Shown: positions 51,646-63,985 of the stretch, in pieces
How the letters are laid out: every line of letters starts with the position of its first letter
How positions within the stretch are numbered: position 1 is the first letter of the stretch
Assembly: GCF_007830315.1 (NCBI RefSeq)
Contig: NZ_VLKJ01000001.1
Span: 62,001 to 126,000 of the forward strand
From: Novosphingobium taihuense
GTDB lineage: Bacteria > Pseudomonadota > Alphaproteobacteria > Sphingomonadales > Sphingomonadaceae
Length of the DNA: 64,000 nucleotides
Direction: 5' to 3'
Translations under genes and position numbers: made by a program
The notes under the pieces: model-generated
The model's input: only the letters and a program-made list of their open reading frames with translations
Databases searched by the model: none
Told to the model about the DNA's origin: nothing

Positions 51646-51926
51646 GCGATCCGCAAACCCTAAAGGCAGCCCGTGCTCTGCGTGATGACGCCCTCGCGGT
51701 GTTCAAGGGCGATCTCGACATGGCCAAACTTGAGGTATCCCCAAGCCGCGTCAAGGAACGGGCGCTGGGTGAAGCCGTTGAGATGATTGACACAGCCCGC
51801 GCAATTGCGGGCGAGAACAAGGCCGTGATCGGCGCGACGCTGACCGCACTGCTCGCATGGTTCCTGCGCGAACCGTTGCAGCAGTTGGTGAAGCGCGGAG
51901 CCGATCTGGTCCGACCTGGAGATTGA
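51642..51926 (+). CDS. Small YqjK-position hypothetical protein
   Basis: A 94-residue protein: a charged helical start (LKAARALRDDALAVFKGDLD), a second helix, and a C-terminal hydrophobic helix (AVIGATLTALLAWFLREPLQ). By position it corresponds to YqjK, but sequence similarity is weak by eye. Overlap ATGA with the gene before it and one base to the next gene show co-translation. Confidence 0.7.
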   Translation: MSDPQTLKAARALRDDALAVFKGDLDMAKLEVSPSRVKERALGEAVEMIDTARAIAGENKAVIGATLTALLAWFLREPLQQLVKRGADLVRPGD

Positions 51927-51927
51927 C

Positions 51928-52428
51928 ATGCAAGACGACCTGACCCCGCCCGAAGCCGAAACCCTGCGCGACAAGGTTGACGCCGCAAAGGCCCGGCTCG
52001 CCGCACGTACGGAAAGTTCCAAGTCGGTACAGGCAGTTAAGGGCCTGATCGAAGAGCATCCGGTTGCCTCGGTCGCCGCGGGCATCCTGCTCGGCGCGCT
52101 GGTGGCACGTGCCCTGCCTCGGATCGGCGGGAAGAGCGAAACGGCGAAGGATTCCGCTGCCGGCCTGCGCAAGAGCGCAGCAGGGTTGGCTTCCGTGGCA
52201 GGAAAGCTGGCAATCGACTACGCCACACGGGCTCGCGAAGCTGGCCGTGATGGCCTGCACAAGGTTGAGGAAGTGTCGGAAACCGTTGGCGGCAAGATTG
52301 CCGGCAGCACCGAAGATGCCCGTCGCAAGGCTATCGACCTTTCAGAGATCGTCCGTTCCGCCGCGATGGAAGCGAGCGAGGCCGCCCTGCGCAAGGTCAA
52401 TGAACTGACCTCGCGCATGAAGCATTGA
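51928..52428 (+). CDS. Second YqjD/ElaB-like protein
   Basis: A 166-residue protein. SVQAVKGLIEEHPVASVAAG and ILLGALVARALPRIGG make a membrane anchor preceded by EEHP, the DUF883 signature, but here in the N-terminal third. A long amphipathic Ala/Lys/Glu helix region follows. So the operon encodes two proteins of this kind with opposite placement of the anchor. Their role is probably envelope or stationary-phase related. Confidence 0.72.
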   Translation: MQDDLTPPEAETLRDKVDAAKARLAARTESSKSVQAVKGLIEEHPVASVAAGILLGALVARALPRIGGKSETAKDSAAGLRKSAAGLASVAGKLAIDYATRAREAGRDGLHKVEEVSETVGGKIAGSTEDARRKAIDLSEIVRSAAMEASEAALRKVNELTSRMKH

Positions 52429-52534
52429 AGCACAAACCGCGATAAGCTTGCCGAATACGACTATCGCTCACTTGCGCGGACCCGTGCTTTTTGTCAGTGG
52501 CGCTTACGAATCCTCCCCAAAGGAATAGTCGCCA

Positions 52535-52756
52535 ATGCAAAAGCTGCACCTCGTTATGGGCGGGCGGGTCAAGGACCCGCAGGGCCTCGAATTCGTCGAC
52601 CTCAAGGCAATCGATGTCGTGGGCGTTTATCCCGATTACACCAGCGCCGAAGAAGCATGGCGCGGTGCGGCGCAGCGCACGGTCGATGACGCGGAAATGC
52701 GTTACGTGATCGTGCATCTGCACCGCCTGCTCGAGCCGGAGCTGCCCAAGGCCTGA
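52535..52756 (+). CDS. DUF4170 protein
   Basis: A 73-residue protein: MQKLHLVMGGRVKDPQGLEF, then VDLKAIDVVGVYPDYTSAEE, and AWRGAAQRTVDDAEMRYVIV. This is the small DUF4170 family of alphaproteobacteria, function unknown. AAAGGAATAG precedes the ATG. It is followed directly by a strong bidirectional terminator. Confidence 0.88.
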   Translation: MQKLHLVMGGRVKDPQGLEFVDLKAIDVVGVYPDYTSAEEAWRGAAQRTVDDAEMRYVIVHLHRLLEPELPKA

Positions 52757-52770
52757 GCCCGCAGGAAAAC

Positions 52771-52803
52771 AAAAAGGCCCCGGATCGCTCCGGGGCCTTT
52801 TTT
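52771..52803. terminator. Bidirectional terminator, DUF4170 gene and greA
   Basis: AAAAAGGCCCCGG, ATCGCT, CCGGGGCCTTTTTT: a 13-base-pair perfect stem with T-runs on both strands, between two convergent genes. Confidence 0.93.
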
Positions 52804-52822
52804 GTTGGTGCTTGGCGTCAGA

Positions 52823-53299
52823 TCAGATGAATTCGATCTTCTGGACCAGATAGAACTTGTCGCCCGAGGGAACCGTCACTTCGATCTCCTCATCCACCTT
52901 GCGGCCGATCAGCGCCTTGCCCAACGGTGAGTTGTAGCTGATCATGCCGTTCTTTGCGTCAGCCTCATAGGGGCCGACGATCTGGTATTTGACCGGCTTG
53001 TCGTCTTCGTCGAGCAGCGTCACCGTTGCGCCGAAGATGATCTTGTCGCCCGATAATGTGGAGGGATCGATGATCTGGGCGCGGCTCATGCGATCTTCGA
53101 GATCGGCAATCGTCGCCTCGACCTGGCCCTGACGCTCCTTGGCGGCGTGGTATTCGGCGTTTTCCGAAAGATCCCCATGCGCGCGCGCTTCCTCGATCGC
53201 GTCAACGATCAGGGGGCGCTCCTCGCGCAGTGCCTTCAGCTCAGCGACAAGCCTTTCGTAGCCCCCCGCAAGCATCGGCAGCTTTTCGACACTCGCCAT
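52823..53299 (-). CDS. greA: Transcription elongation factor GreA
   Basis: Rescues backtracked RNA polymerase by stimulating transcript cleavage. The 158-residue protein has the N-terminal coiled coil with [40 protein letters not shown] (acidic tip residues Asp and Glu), and the FKBP-like C-terminal domain ([39 protein letters not shown]). Length and motifs are typical. Confidence 0.97.
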   Translation of the reverse strand: MASVEKLPMLAGGYERLVAELKALREERPLIVDAIEEARAHGDLSENAEYHAAKERQGQVEATIADLEDRMSRAQIIDPSTLSGDKIIFGATVTLLDEDDKPVKYQIVGPYEADAKNGMISYNSPLGKALIGRKVDEEIEVTVPSGDKFYLVQKIEFI

Positions 53300-53432
53300 C
53301 CGTTAAGCCTCTTTCCTGTCACACGCCCGTCTTGCCGCTACGGCATCCACGGGAAAACCTGTCCCCGCCGGTCCTGCACCGAATGCACAGGGCCGGACCA
53401 CCATATTCACGAGGCCGGGGGACTACCTAGGT

Positions 53433-56400
53433 TCAACCATAATAGTCCTGCAACGAACGCACTTCAAGTTCGGCCGAACGCAGAGCTTCGATGGCCTCGA
53501 CGGCGGCGACCGAGGCGGCTGCCGTGGTGAAGTACGGAACGCGCGAGTTGAGCGCCGAGGCGCGGATCGATTGCGAGTCCTTGTGGCTCTGCCAGCCCTC
53601 GGTCGTGTTGAAGATCAAGGCCATATCGCCATCGATGATGCGGTCGACGATGTGCGGACGGCCCTCGGCCACCTTGTTCACACGCTCGACGATCACGCCC
53701 ACATCCTTGAGATAGCGTGCCGTGCCGCCCGTGGCGACGATCTTGAAACCAAGCCCGGTCAGCTTGCGCACGGCCGGCAGGATTACCGGCTTGTCCGAAT
53801 CCTTGACCGATACGAACACCGTCCCACCCTGCGGAAGCTTCGTCCCTGCGCCGAGCTGCGACTTGGCGAATGCCACGGCGAAGGTGCTATCGATGCCCAT
53901 GACTTCGCCGGTCGACTTCATTTCCGGCGAAAGAACCGGGTCGATGCCGGGGAAGCGTGCGAACGGGAACACCGCTTCCTTGACCGCCATGTAGTCGATC
54001 TCGCGCTTGATCGGCGGGAGATCGGCCAGCTTCTCGCCTGCCATGACACGCGCGGCGAACTTGGCGATGGGCGTGCCAACGGCCTTGGCAACGAAGGGCA
54101 CTGTGCGGCTGGCGCGGGGATTCACCTCGATGAGGTAAACCTCGCCATCCTTGATTGCGAACTGGATGTTCATGAGGCCGCGCACGTCAAGGCCGCGCGC
54201 CAGCAGAACTGCCTGCCGCTCCATCTCGGCGATGATCTCGGCCGAGAGGCTATAGGGCGGGATCGTGCAGGCGCTGTCGCCCGAGTGGATGCCCGCTTCC
54301 TCGATGTGCTGCATGACGCCCGCGACGGTCACGTCGGTGCCGTCTGCCAACGCATCGACGTCGCATTCGATCGCATCGCGCAGGTACTGGTCGATCAGCA
54401 CCGGGCTGTCGCCCGAGACCTGCACGGCGGTGGCGATGTAGTCGTCAAGCTGGGCCTGACTGTCGACGATTTCCATCGCGCGGCCACCAAGCACATAGCT
54501 TGGACGGATCAACACGGGGTAGCCGATGCGGCTGGCGACCGCGACGGCCTCGTCACGGCTGCGGGCAATGCCGTTCATCGGCTGCTTGAGGCCAAGCTTG
54601 GCGACCAGCGCGGCAAAGCGCTCGCGGTCTTCGGCAAGGTCGATCGAGTCCGGCGAGGTGCCGAGGATCGGAATACCTGCATCCTGCAGCGCCTGCGCCA
54701 GCTTCAGCGGGGTCTGCCCGCCGAACTGCACGATCACGCCAACCAGTTCGCCCCTCGACTGTTCGACTGCGAGGATTTCCAGCACGTCTTCGGCCGTCAG
54801 CGGCTCGAAGTAGAGGCGATCCGAGGTGTCGTAATCGGTGGATACGGTTTCCGGGTTGCAGTTGACCATGATGGTCTCGAACCCGGCATCGCCCAACGCA
54901 TAGCAGGCGTGGCAGCAGCAATAGTCGAACTCGATGCCCTGCCCGATGCGGTTCGGGCCGCCGCCGAGAATGACGATCTTCTTAGCGTCTGTCGGCGCAG
55001 ATTCGTTCTCGGGTTCGCCGAACAGCGTGCCTTCATAGGTTGAGTACATGTAGGGCGTGACGGCCTCGAACTCGGCGGCGCAACTGTCGATGCGCTTGAA
55101 CACCGGGCGCACGCCGAGCTTGTGACGCAGGGCGCGAACCTCTGCCTCACTGGTGGCACCAGCCATCGCGCGCAAGGCATCGTGGAGCAGGCCCGAGCGC
55201 TTGGCCTGGGTCTCACCCATGCCGCCCGCAACGCCGATGCCGCGAACGGCGAGCGTGGCGAGGCGCTTGTCCGAGAAGCCCATCGCCTTGAGGCGGCGCA
55301 GCCCGGCAGCGTCGTTGGGCAGGCCATCCTGCTGGATCTTCTGTTCCTCGGCCACGATCTCGGCGATGTGGCGCAGGAACCAGGGTTCGTACTTGGTGAC
55401 GGCGTGGACTTCGTCGACCGAGAGGCCCTCGCGCAGCGCCTGTGCGATCACCAGCAGGCGATCGGGTGTGGCGCGGGCGAGCGCGGCGGTGATCTCGTCG
55501 CGGCTGGCGCCTTCGAGGCCGACGACGCGGTTGAAACCATCGAGGCCGGTTTCCAGCCCGCGCAGGGCCTTCTGCATCGATTCCTTGATGTTGCGGCCAA
55601 TCGCCATGACTTCGCCGACCGACTTCATCGCGGTGCCAAGCAGCGGTTCTGCGCCCTTGAACTTCTCGAAGGCGAAGCGCGGGATCTTGGTGACGACGTA
55701 GTCAATGGTCGGCTCGAACGCCGCCGGGGTGGCCCCGGTGATGTCGTTCATGATCTCGTCGAGCGTGTAGCCAACGGCCAGCTTGGCCGCGACCTTGGCA
55801 ATCGGGAAGCCGGTGGCCTTCGATGCCAGTGCCGACGAGCGCGACACGCGCGGGTTCATCTCGATCACGATCAAGCGACCGTCGGCGGGATTCACCGCGA
55901 ACTGGACGTTCGAGCCGCCGGTTTCGACGCCGATCTCGCGCAACACCGCGATCGATGCATTGCGCATGATCTGGTATTCCTTGTCGGTCAGCGTGAGCGC
56001 TGGCGCGACAGTGATCGAGTCCCCGGTGTGGACGCCCATCGGATCGACGTTCTCGATCGAGCAGATGATGATGCAGTTGTCGTTCTTGTCGCGAACGACC
56101 TCCATCTCGTATTCCTTCCAGCCGAGGAGCGATTCCTCGATCAGGACTTCGGTGGTGGGCGACGCTTCAAGACCGCCCTTCACGATCTTGACGAATTCGT
56201 CCTTGTTGTAGGCAATGCCGCCGCCGGTGCCGCCCATCGTGAAGCTGGGGCGGATGATCGAAGGCAGGCCGGTGCGTTCGAGGATCGCCAGCGCTTCATC
56301 GATGGTGTGGGCAACGCCCGAGCGCGCGGATTCGAGGCCGATCTTGTCCATCGCCTCGCGGAAGCGCTGGCGGTCTTCGGCCTTGTCGATCGCATCGGCA

Positions 56401-56756
56401 TTGGCGCCGATCATCTGGACGCCGTACTTTTCCAGCGTGCCATCGTTGAACAGGGCCAGCGCGGTGTTGAGCGCAGTCTGCCCGCCCATCGTCGGAAGAA
56501 GCGCATCGGGGCGCTCCTTCTCGATGATCTTGGCGACGATTTCGGGCGTGATCGGCTCGACATAAGTCGCGTGCGCCATGTCCGGATCGGTCATGATCGT
56601 CGCGGGGTTCGAGTTGACCAGGATGATGCGATAGCCCTCTTCCTTGAGCGCCTTCACCGCCTGCGTGCCCGAATAATCGAACTCGCAAGCCTGGCCGATG
56701 ATGATCGGCCCAGCGCCGATGATCAGGATCGAGGAGATGTCAGTGCGTTTGGGCAT
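53433..56756 (-). CDS. carB: Carbamoyl-phosphate synthase large subunit
   Basis: Makes carbamoyl phosphate from bicarbonate, ammonia and two ATP for arginine and pyrimidine synthesis. The 1107-residue protein has two ATP-grasp halves (start [20 protein letters not shown]; second half from about [20 protein letters not shown]), each with IRPSF/Y-type loops, and a C-terminal MGS-like regulatory domain ([20 protein letters not shown]). Slightly longer than E. coli CarB, usual for alphaproteobacteria. A small ORF separates it from carA. Confidence 0.98.
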   Translation of the reverse strand: MPKRTDISSILIIGAGPIIIGQACEFDYSGTQAVKALKEEGYRIILVNSNPATIMTDPDMAHATYVEPITPEIVAKIIEKERPDALLPTMGGQTALNTALALFNDGTLEKYGVQMIGANADAIDKAEDRQRFREAMDKIGLESARSGVAHTIDEALAILERTGLPSIIRPSFTMGGTGGGIAYNKDEFVKIVKGGLEASPTTEVLIEESLLGWKEYEMEVVRDKNDNCIIICSIENVDPMGVHTGDSITVAPALTLTDKEYQIMRNASIAVLREIGVETGGSNVQFAVNPADGRLIVIEMNPRVSRSSALASKATGFPIAKVAAKLAVGYTLDEIMNDITGATPAAFEPTIDYVVTKIPRFAFEKFKGAEPLLGTAMKSVGEVMAIGRNIKESMQKALRGLETGLDGFNRVVGLEGASRDEITAALARATPDRLLVIAQALREGLSVDEVHAVTKYEPWFLRHIAEIVAEEQKIQQDGLPNDAAGLRRLKAMGFSDKRLATLAVRGIGVAGGMGETQAKRSGLLHDALRAMAGATSEAEVRALRHKLGVRPVFKRIDSCAAEFEAVTPYMYSTYEGTLFGEPENESAPTDAKKIVILGGGPNRIGQGIEFDYCCCHACYALGDAGFETIMVNCNPETVSTDYDTSDRLYFEPLTAEDVLEILAVEQSRGELVGVIVQFGGQTPLKLAQALQDAGIPILGTSPDSIDLAEDRERFAALVAKLGLKQPMNGIARSRDEAVAVASRIGYPVLIRPSYVLGGRAMEIVDSQAQLDDYIATAVQVSGDSPVLIDQYLRDAIECDVDALADGTDVTVAGVMQHIEEAGIHSGDSACTIPPYSLSAEIIAEMERQAVLLARGLDVRGLMNIQFAIKDGEVYLIEVNPRASRTVPFVAKAVGTPIAKFAARVMAGEKLADLPPIKREIDYMAVKEAVFPFARFPGIDPVLSPEMKSTGEVMGIDSTFAVAFAKSQLGAGTKLPQGGTVFVSVKDSDKPVILPAVRKLTGLGFKIVATGGTARYLKDVGVIVERVNKVAEGRPHIVDRIIDGDMALIFNTTEGWQSHKDSQSIRASALNSRVPYFTTAAASVAAVEAIEALRSAELEVRSLQDYYG

Positions 56757-57168
56757 TTTGGTTCACCGGCTCAAAAGTCATATAAAGTGGGCGGTACGAA
56801 GGCCCGGAAGCCCTATTCGAAAGCGGGTTTGGTTGAGGTTCACCGCTTACTTCAACCTGTGCTTCGTCGAGCAAACATTGAAATTCGCGAGCCGATATGT
56901 CCGAAAGTCGGACGACCGCCTGCTCCATTCCATCCGTCGCTGAATCGATCTGAAATCTCTTTAATTTGCACTTCGCAACAGCCATGGTTGGAGTTTGTTG
57001 CTCCAGTTCAGTACCGTCGGGACTGGGTGGCACTTCCATTCGTGCAAGGCCGTGAATTTGGATCGTGCCATGGGAATAAGGATCCACTTTCCGCGCGTAC
57101 AACCAGCCGGTATATCCTGACAGAATAGCTGTGAGCACCGTCGTCAGGATGACCTGCTGATTGTTCAC
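56740..57168 (-). CDS. Small membrane-anchored ORF inserted between carA and carB
   Basis: A 142-residue protein starting with GTG that overlaps the carA stop (GTGA), and ending 17 bases inside carB. The N-terminus has one hydrophobic segment ([20 protein letters not shown]) that could be an anchor or signal. The rest is polar and ends in [20 protein letters not shown] and QNAQTH. Codon use is less GC-biased than carA and carB. I do not recognise it. The overlaps suggest translation within the carAB operon; it may be a recent addition. Confidence 0.62.
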   Translation of the reverse strand: MNNQQVILTTVLTAILSGYTGWLYARKVDPYSHGTIQIHGLARMEVPPSPDGTELEQQTPTMAVAKCKLKRFQIDSATDGMEQAVVRLSDISAREFQCLLDEAQVEVSGEPQPNPLSNRASGPSYRPLYMTFEPVNQNAQTH

Positions 57169-58340
57169 CCCAACATCCCCACAAACTTCTCGAACAGATA
57201 AAAACTGTCCTGCGGTCCCGGCGATGCCTCAGGGTGATACTGCACGCCGAACGCGCGCTTGCCCTTGACCGCGATACCGCAGTTCGAGCCGTCGAACAGC
57301 GAGACGTGGGTTTCTATCACGTTCTCGCCCAGCGCGCCGGGGGCGTTGTCGACCGCGAAGCCGTGGTTCATCGAGGTGATCTCGACCACGCCGTCTTCCA
57401 TGCGCTTGACCGGGTGGTTCGCGCCACGGTGGCCCTGGTGCATCTTGGTAGTGCGGGCACCAGCAGCCAGCGCCAGCATCTGGTGGCCGAGGCAGATGCC
57501 GAACACCGGCTTGTCCATCTCAAGCAACTTCTGGATCACTGGCACGGCATAGGCACCGGTCGCCGCCGGATCGCCCGGGCCGTTCGACAGGAACACGCCA
57601 TCGGGCTTGAGGGCGAGGATTGTTTCCAGCGAGGTCTCGGCCGGAACCACCGTCACCGCCGCGCCTGCCGCCACGAGGTTGCGGAAGATGTTGTCCTTCG
57701 CGCCGAAATCCATGGCGACAACATGCGGGCGCTTGTCATGGGGAGAGCGGCCATAGCCCTTGCCGAGATGCCAGACCGAGCCTTCCCAAGCCTCTTGCCC
57801 GTCACGCGTGACGACGCGGGCGAGGTCCATGCCTTCAAGGCCGGGCCAGTTGCGCGCCCGCTCAAGCAGCGCGGGAATGTCGAATTCGCCCTTGGGATCG
57901 TGGGCGATTACCGCATTGGGCGCACCGCTCATGCGGATGCGGCGGGTCAGCGCGCGGGTATCAAGCCCCGAAATGCCGATCTTGCCCTGCTTTTCCATCC
58001 ACTGCTGGAAGGTGCCGGCGCTGCGGAAGTTGGCAGGCGCGGTCACATCCTCACGCACCACGCAGCCGACGGCACCGGGCGTATCATGGCTTTCCATGTC
58101 TTCCGGGTTGGTGCCGACGTTGCCGATGTGCGGGAAAGTGAAGGTGACGATCTGCGCCGCGTAGGACGGATCGGTCATCACTTCCTGATAGCCGGTCATC
58201 GCGGTGTTGAAGCACACCTCGCCCACGGCCAGACCGGCAGCACCGAAACCACGTCCCCAGGCAACAGACCCATCGGCAAGTACGAGGACTCCCGTCGCGC
58301 CGTCTGGTTGAGGCGCGTGCGAAAGTGCGGGGTCGGCCAT
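57165..58340 (-). CDS. carA: Carbamoyl-phosphate synthase small subunit (glutaminase)
   Basis: Class I glutamine amidotransferase subunit that supplies ammonia to CarB. The 391-residue protein has the N-terminal CPSase domain (ADGSVAWGRGFGAAGLAVGE, VCFNTAMTGYQEVMTDPSYA) and the amidotransferase domain with VFGICLGHQMLALAAG (nucleophile Cys), SMNHGFAVDN and GVQYHPEASPGP (His, Glu). Length typical. Divergent from the YqeY gene. Confidence 0.98.
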   Translation of the reverse strand: MADPALSHAPQPDGATGVLVLADGSVAWGRGFGAAGLAVGEVCFNTAMTGYQEVMTDPSYAAQIVTFTFPHIGNVGTNPEDMESHDTPGAVGCVVREDVTAPANFRSAGTFQQWMEKQGKIGISGLDTRALTRRIRMSGAPNAVIAHDPKGEFDIPALLERARNWPGLEGMDLARVVTRDGQEAWEGSVWHLGKGYGRSPHDKRPHVVAMDFGAKDNIFRNLVAAGAAVTVVPAETSLETILALKPDGVFLSNGPGDPAATGAYAVPVIQKLLEMDKPVFGICLGHQMLALAAGARTTKMHQGHRGANHPVKRMEDGVVEITSMNHGFAVDNAPGALGENVIETHVSLFDGSNCGIAVKGKRAFGVQYHPEASPGPQDSFYLFEKFVGMLG

Positions 58341-58501
58341 GATATGGGGCGCTCCGTTGGCAGGGGTTCTGGCGATGTTGCTAAGGGGCGGCGGTTAGAC
58401 CTGCATTGCCGCAGCGTCAACCTAGCGAAGTCTGAAAGTTTGGCCTACATTGGCGGCCTTCCGCTTTTTCCCGCGGACAACCTCACAGGAAATACGATTA
58501 C

Positions 58502-58957
58502 ATGATCCGCGACACCATCAAGGCCGCGCAGATTTCTGCCATGAAGGCGGGCGACAAGCCCCGCCTCGCCGCCGTCCGCCTTATCCTCGCCAAGCTGAAG
58601 GACAAGGATATCGAGTTGCGCACCGCCTCGGCCGTGCCGGACGACGACGTGCTCGTCACCGACGTGCTGCAGAAGATGGCCAAGCAGCGCCGCGAATCGA
58701 TCACGCTCTACGAACAGGGCGGCAGGCAGGAACTGGCCGACGTCGAGAAAGCCGAGCTCGCCGTGATCGAGGAATTCCTGCCACAACAGATGGGCGAAGA
58801 TGACGTTAAGGCCGCCATCGCCGCGCTTATCGCCGAAACCGGCGCTGCGGGGATGAAGGACATGGGCCGAGTCGTGGCGGCGCTGAAGGCGAAGCACGGC
58901 ACCCAGCTCGACATGAGCAAGGCGAGCGGGCTGGTGAAGGCGGCGCTTTCGGCCTGA
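58502..58957 (+). CDS. GatB/YqeY-domain protein
   Basis: A 151-residue protein: MIRDTIKAAQISAMKAGDKP, RLAAVRLILAKLKDKDIELR, and the C-terminal ELAVIEEFLPQQMGEDDVKA with MGRVVAALKAKHG. This is the YqeY family, related to the tail of GatB. Function is not settled; a link with tRNA-dependent amidation is assumed. It precedes dnaG by 7 bases, an arrangement common in alphaproteobacteria. Confidence 0.93.
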   Translation: MIRDTIKAAQISAMKAGDKPRLAAVRLILAKLKDKDIELRTASAVPDDDVLVTDVLQKMAKQRRESITLYEQGGRQELADVEKAELAVIEEFLPQQMGEDDVKAAIAALIAETGAAGMKDMGRVVAALKAKHGTQLDMSKASGLVKAALSA

Positions 58958-58964
58958 TCGGACG

Positions 58965-60830
58965 ATGGCCCTCACCCCGCAGTGGCTGGACGAACTCCGC
59001 ACCCGCATCTCGCTTTCGGGCGTGATCGGGCGGAGCGTTCGTGTGACCAAGGCGGGGCGGGAATTCAAGGCGTGCTGCCCGTTCCACAACGAAAAGACGC
59101 CCAGCTTCACCATCAACGACGAAAAGGGCTTCTACCACTGCTTCGGCTGTGGCGCGCATGGCGACGTCATCCGCTGGATGACCGACCATCAGGGCCTGCC
59201 GTTCATGGATGCGGTCAAGGAACTGGCGCTGCAGGCGGGGATGGAAGTTCCTGCCCCCGATCCGCGCGCCGCGCAGAAGGCCGAGCAGCAGAAGTCGCTC
59301 CACGACGTGATGCAGGCGGCGCAGGACTTCTTCGTGCGCTGCCTTGGCGAGGAGCGCGGGAGCGAGGCACGGCGCTATCTCGCCTCGCGCGGGTTTCCGG
59401 CCAATATCGTCCGCGAATTCGGTTTCGGCTTCGCGCCGGATAGCCGGACCGCCCTGAAAGAGGCGCTATCCAGCTTTCCGGATGAGATGCTGATCGAGGC
59501 AGGCCTTCGGATCGTTGTCGAAGGCAAGGAACCCTACGATCGCTTCCGGGGCCGCCTGATGCTGCCGATTCTCGACCCCAGAGGCCGTGTCATCGCATTC
59601 GGCGGGCGAATCCTGAGCGCCGAGAAGACCGATGCTCCGAAATACCTGAATTCGCCCGACTCACCATTGTTCGACAAGGGCCGCACGGTTTACAATCTGC
59701 ACCGCGCAGGCCCCGCATCACGGCAGAACGGGCGCGTGGTCGTTGTCGAGGGCTACATGGACGTGGTGGCACTGGCAGCGGCTGGCATCGGCGAGGCAGT
59801 GGCTCCGCTTGGCACCGCGCTGACCGAGCACCAGATCGAGCGGCTGTGGCGGTTGGTCGAGACGCCGACTCTATGCTTCGATGGCGATACCGCTGGCCAG
59901 CGCGCCGCGATGCGGGCGATCACCCGCGCCCTGCCCCTGCTCCGCCCCGGCCATTCCCTGCGCATCACTACCCTGCCCGCGGGCATGGACCCCGATGACG
60001 TGGTCAAGAAGCAGGGCCCGGCGGCGATGGAAAGCCTGCTGCAGGGCGCACGCAGTCTTGTCGAGGTGTTGTGGGAAGCCGAGCGCGATGCCGCCCCACT
60101 CGCCACGCCCGAGGACAAGGCGGGACTCAAGGCGCGGCTGCTCGCGCATTGCGAGACGATCCAGCACCCTGACATCAAATCGCTTTATCGCCGCGAGCTG
60201 ACTGAGCGGTTCGGCGAACTGGCTTTCGCTCGCAAGGAGCGCGCGCCATTCCAGCCTCGGCAGGGCGGTGGCGGGCAGCGCGGCAAGGGGCAGCCGTGGA
60301 AGCCTGCACCAGCCCCGCTGGCTGACCAGGATCGCGCGAAAATGCTGCGGATCGGCACCGGACCAAGCACCGCTCTGCTGGCCGCCGTGCTGACCGGGCT
60401 GGTCGGTCATCCGCAGCACATTGGCCGCCATGCTGATTCGCTGGCGCGGCTTCAACCGGACGATCCCGATGCCTCGGCGCTGATCGACGCGCTGCTGGTG
60501 GTCGCCGATGCCGGGCAACCGCTTGAAAGCGCAGGTCTTGCCACCATATTGCTTGAACGAGGGCTTCGGCTCCCGTCGGCGCAGGATTACGCCGGAATGC
60601 GATTCGGCTTTCTTGCCAGCGGTGGTGATTCGGCGGGCGACGAGCTTTCCGAGGCAGTTGCCCTGCTGGTCGAGCTACCGGCCGTTGAAGAGGCGCTTGG
60701 TGAGGCTACCAAACGCCACGAAACGGAGTTTTCCGACGAAAGCTTCGCCGAACAACAGAGATTGTTGCAGCGAAGGCTGGCATTGCTTGCCCGTTTGGGG
60801 CAAATGGGCCGTGCTCGTGCTGCGTTATAA
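58965..60830 (+). CDS. dnaG: DNA primase
   Basis: Makes RNA primers at replication forks. The 621-residue protein has a CHC2 zinc-binding domain (FKACCPFHNEKTPSFTINDE, GFYHCFGCGAHGDVIRWM), a Toprim catalytic core (VVVVEGYMDVVALAAAG, LCFDGDTAGQRAAMRAI) and a DnaB-binding C-terminal helical region with a low-complexity linker (PRQGGGGQRGKGQPWKP). Followed by rpoD after 64 bases, the conserved macromolecular-synthesis order. Confidence 0.97.
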   Translation: MALTPQWLDELRTRISLSGVIGRSVRVTKAGREFKACCPFHNEKTPSFTINDEKGFYHCFGCGAHGDVIRWMTDHQGLPFMDAVKELALQAGMEVPAPDPRAAQKAEQQKSLHDVMQAAQDFFVRCLGEERGSEARRYLASRGFPANIVREFGFGFAPDSRTALKEALSSFPDEMLIEAGLRIVVEGKEPYDRFRGRLMLPILDPRGRVIAFGGRILSAEKTDAPKYLNSPDSPLFDKGRTVYNLHRAGPASRQNGRVVVVEGYMDVVALAAAGIGEAVAPLGTALTEHQIERLWRLVETPTLCFDGDTAGQRAAMRAITRALPLLRPGHSLRITTLPAGMDPDDVVKKQGPAAMESLLQGARSLVEVLWEAERDAAPLATPEDKAGLKARLLAHCETIQHPDIKSLYRRELTERFGELAFARKERAPFQPRQGGGGQRGKGQPWKPAPAPLADQDRAKMLRIGTGPSTALLAAVLTGLVGHPQHIGRHADSLARLQPDDPDASALIDALLVVADAGQPLESAGLATILLERGLRLPSAQDYAGMRFGFLASGGDSAGDELSEAVALLVELPAVEEALGEATKRHETEFSDESFAEQQRLLQRRLALLARLGQMGRARAAL

Positions 60831-60894
60831 TTATAGCAATAGGCGCACCCGGGTCTGCCAAGGCCCGGCTCTCAGATGGTGGTACCTGGGTTAA

Positions 60895-62901
<2,007 letters not shown>

Positions 62902-62914
62902 TCCAGCTTCGGCG

Positions 62915-63520
62915 ATGACCTTGTTCAAAGCTTTTTCGATGGTCGGCAGCTTGATGCTGTCGGCCATTGTCGTTTGTGCTCCTGCAAGAGCCGAGCCTGT
63001 TGCATCAACTGCGCCATCGTCGGATCAACTCGATCCGGCCAAGGTTGCGGTCGCGCGGCAGATAATCGAAACCGGGTATCCGTTAGAGAAGCGCGAAGCG
63101 ATCTTCAGCAACGCAATTGACGCTATGGTCGTGCAGATGCGCTCAACGATGATGTCTTCGCTGAAGAATGACCCCGGCGCCGAAAAACTTGTAAACGGCA
63201 AGCTCGAAAGTTTCATTTCCGAGAGCAAGCGCATCCTGAACGGCCACATTCCCTCGCTCATGGATGCAATGGCTGAGGCCTATTCCCGCGAATTCTCTCT
63301 AGCAGAACTCTCCGAACTCAACACTTTCGCAAATACACCGACGGGCCAGCATTTTTTCCTTCGCAATTCCGCTGTCCTCAGTGATCCGAGCTTTCGCGCA
63401 GCTAACGAAGCGTACATGCGTGATCTCATGCCCACGATCGATAAGATGCGGGAAACGATCGTTCGCGATCTTACCGATTACTTCGCGAAGCACCCACCCA
63501 AAGCCTCGTCCGGGAGTTGA
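62915..63520 (+). CDS. DUF2059 secreted protein
   Basis: A 201-residue protein with a signal peptide (MVGSLMLSAIVVCAPARA) and a helical domain: VARQIIETGYPLEKREAIFS, AMAEAYSREFSLAELSELNT, and FANTPTGQHFFLRNSAVLSD. The AMAEAYS(R/K)EFSLAEL motif marks DUF2059. Function unknown; periplasmic. It starts 13 bases after rpoD stops, so it may be read through from it. Confidence 0.88.
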   Translation: MTLFKAFSMVGSLMLSAIVVCAPARAEPVASTAPSSDQLDPAKVAVARQIIETGYPLEKREAIFSNAIDAMVVQMRSTMMSSLKNDPGAEKLVNGKLESFISESKRILNGHIPSLMDAMAEAYSREFSLAELSELNTFANTPTGQHFFLRNSAVLSDPSFRAANEAYMRDLMPTIDKMRETIVRDLTDYFAKHPPKASSGS

Positions 63521-63529
63521 GAGGTTCGC

Positions 63530-63985
63530 TCAGTCCACTCGCCAGACTGACAACCGCACCGTACTCCCGACCTTGCCGCCGCGCGCGATGAACAGGGCGC
63601 GGTTGACCCAATCGTAGGAAGGGTGGCCGCTTTCCAGCCGGATCGCGGTGCGCATGTAGTATTCGGCCGGGTCCACCTGTTCTCCACCCGCAATCCGCGC
63701 ATGGACTTCGGCAGAGGCATGACGGATGCCCTGGCTCAGCACTTCGATGACTGCACCATCGTCTGTCTCGATCGCGTAGCGCGCGTCCAGATCGGCAATG
63801 CCGCCCGCCAGCACTGTCTGCCAGTCCGCCCCGATGGGCAAGATGCGTCCGGTGAGCAGCGGTCCCTGCGCGGTGCCACCCACGATCGGAATGATCCGCC
63901 GCGTGCCTGCTGGGCAGTCGCCCATCTCGTGCGGTCGCGACAGCTCGACGACGAGATCGGTTGCGTGGGTCAGCGCGATGGTCAT
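63530..63985 (-). CDS. DUF3237 protein
   Basis: A 151-residue beta-barrel protein. LVVELSRPHEMGDCPAGTRR, IIPIVGGTAQGPLLTGRILP and ADWQTVLAGGIADLDARYAI are the DUF3237 pattern; YYMRTAIRLESGHPSYDWVN and RALFIARGGK follow. The family is of unknown function, found beside catabolic genes. AAGG precedes the ATG. It converges with the DUF2059 gene with 9 bases between stops. Confidence 0.9.
   Translation of the reverse strand: MTIALTHATDLVVELSRPHEMGDCPAGTRRIIPIVGGTAQGPLLTGRILPIGADWQTVLAGGIADLDARYAIETDDGAVIEVLSQGIRHASAEVHARIAGGEQVDPAEYYMRTAIRLESGHPSYDWVNRALFIARGGKVGSTVRLSVWRVD

Noticed and set aside
53571..57128. Long plus-strand open frames opposite carB (490 and 668 codons)
   Set aside because: Antisense shadows of a highly conserved gene; His/Arg/Asp-rich composition typical of such frames.
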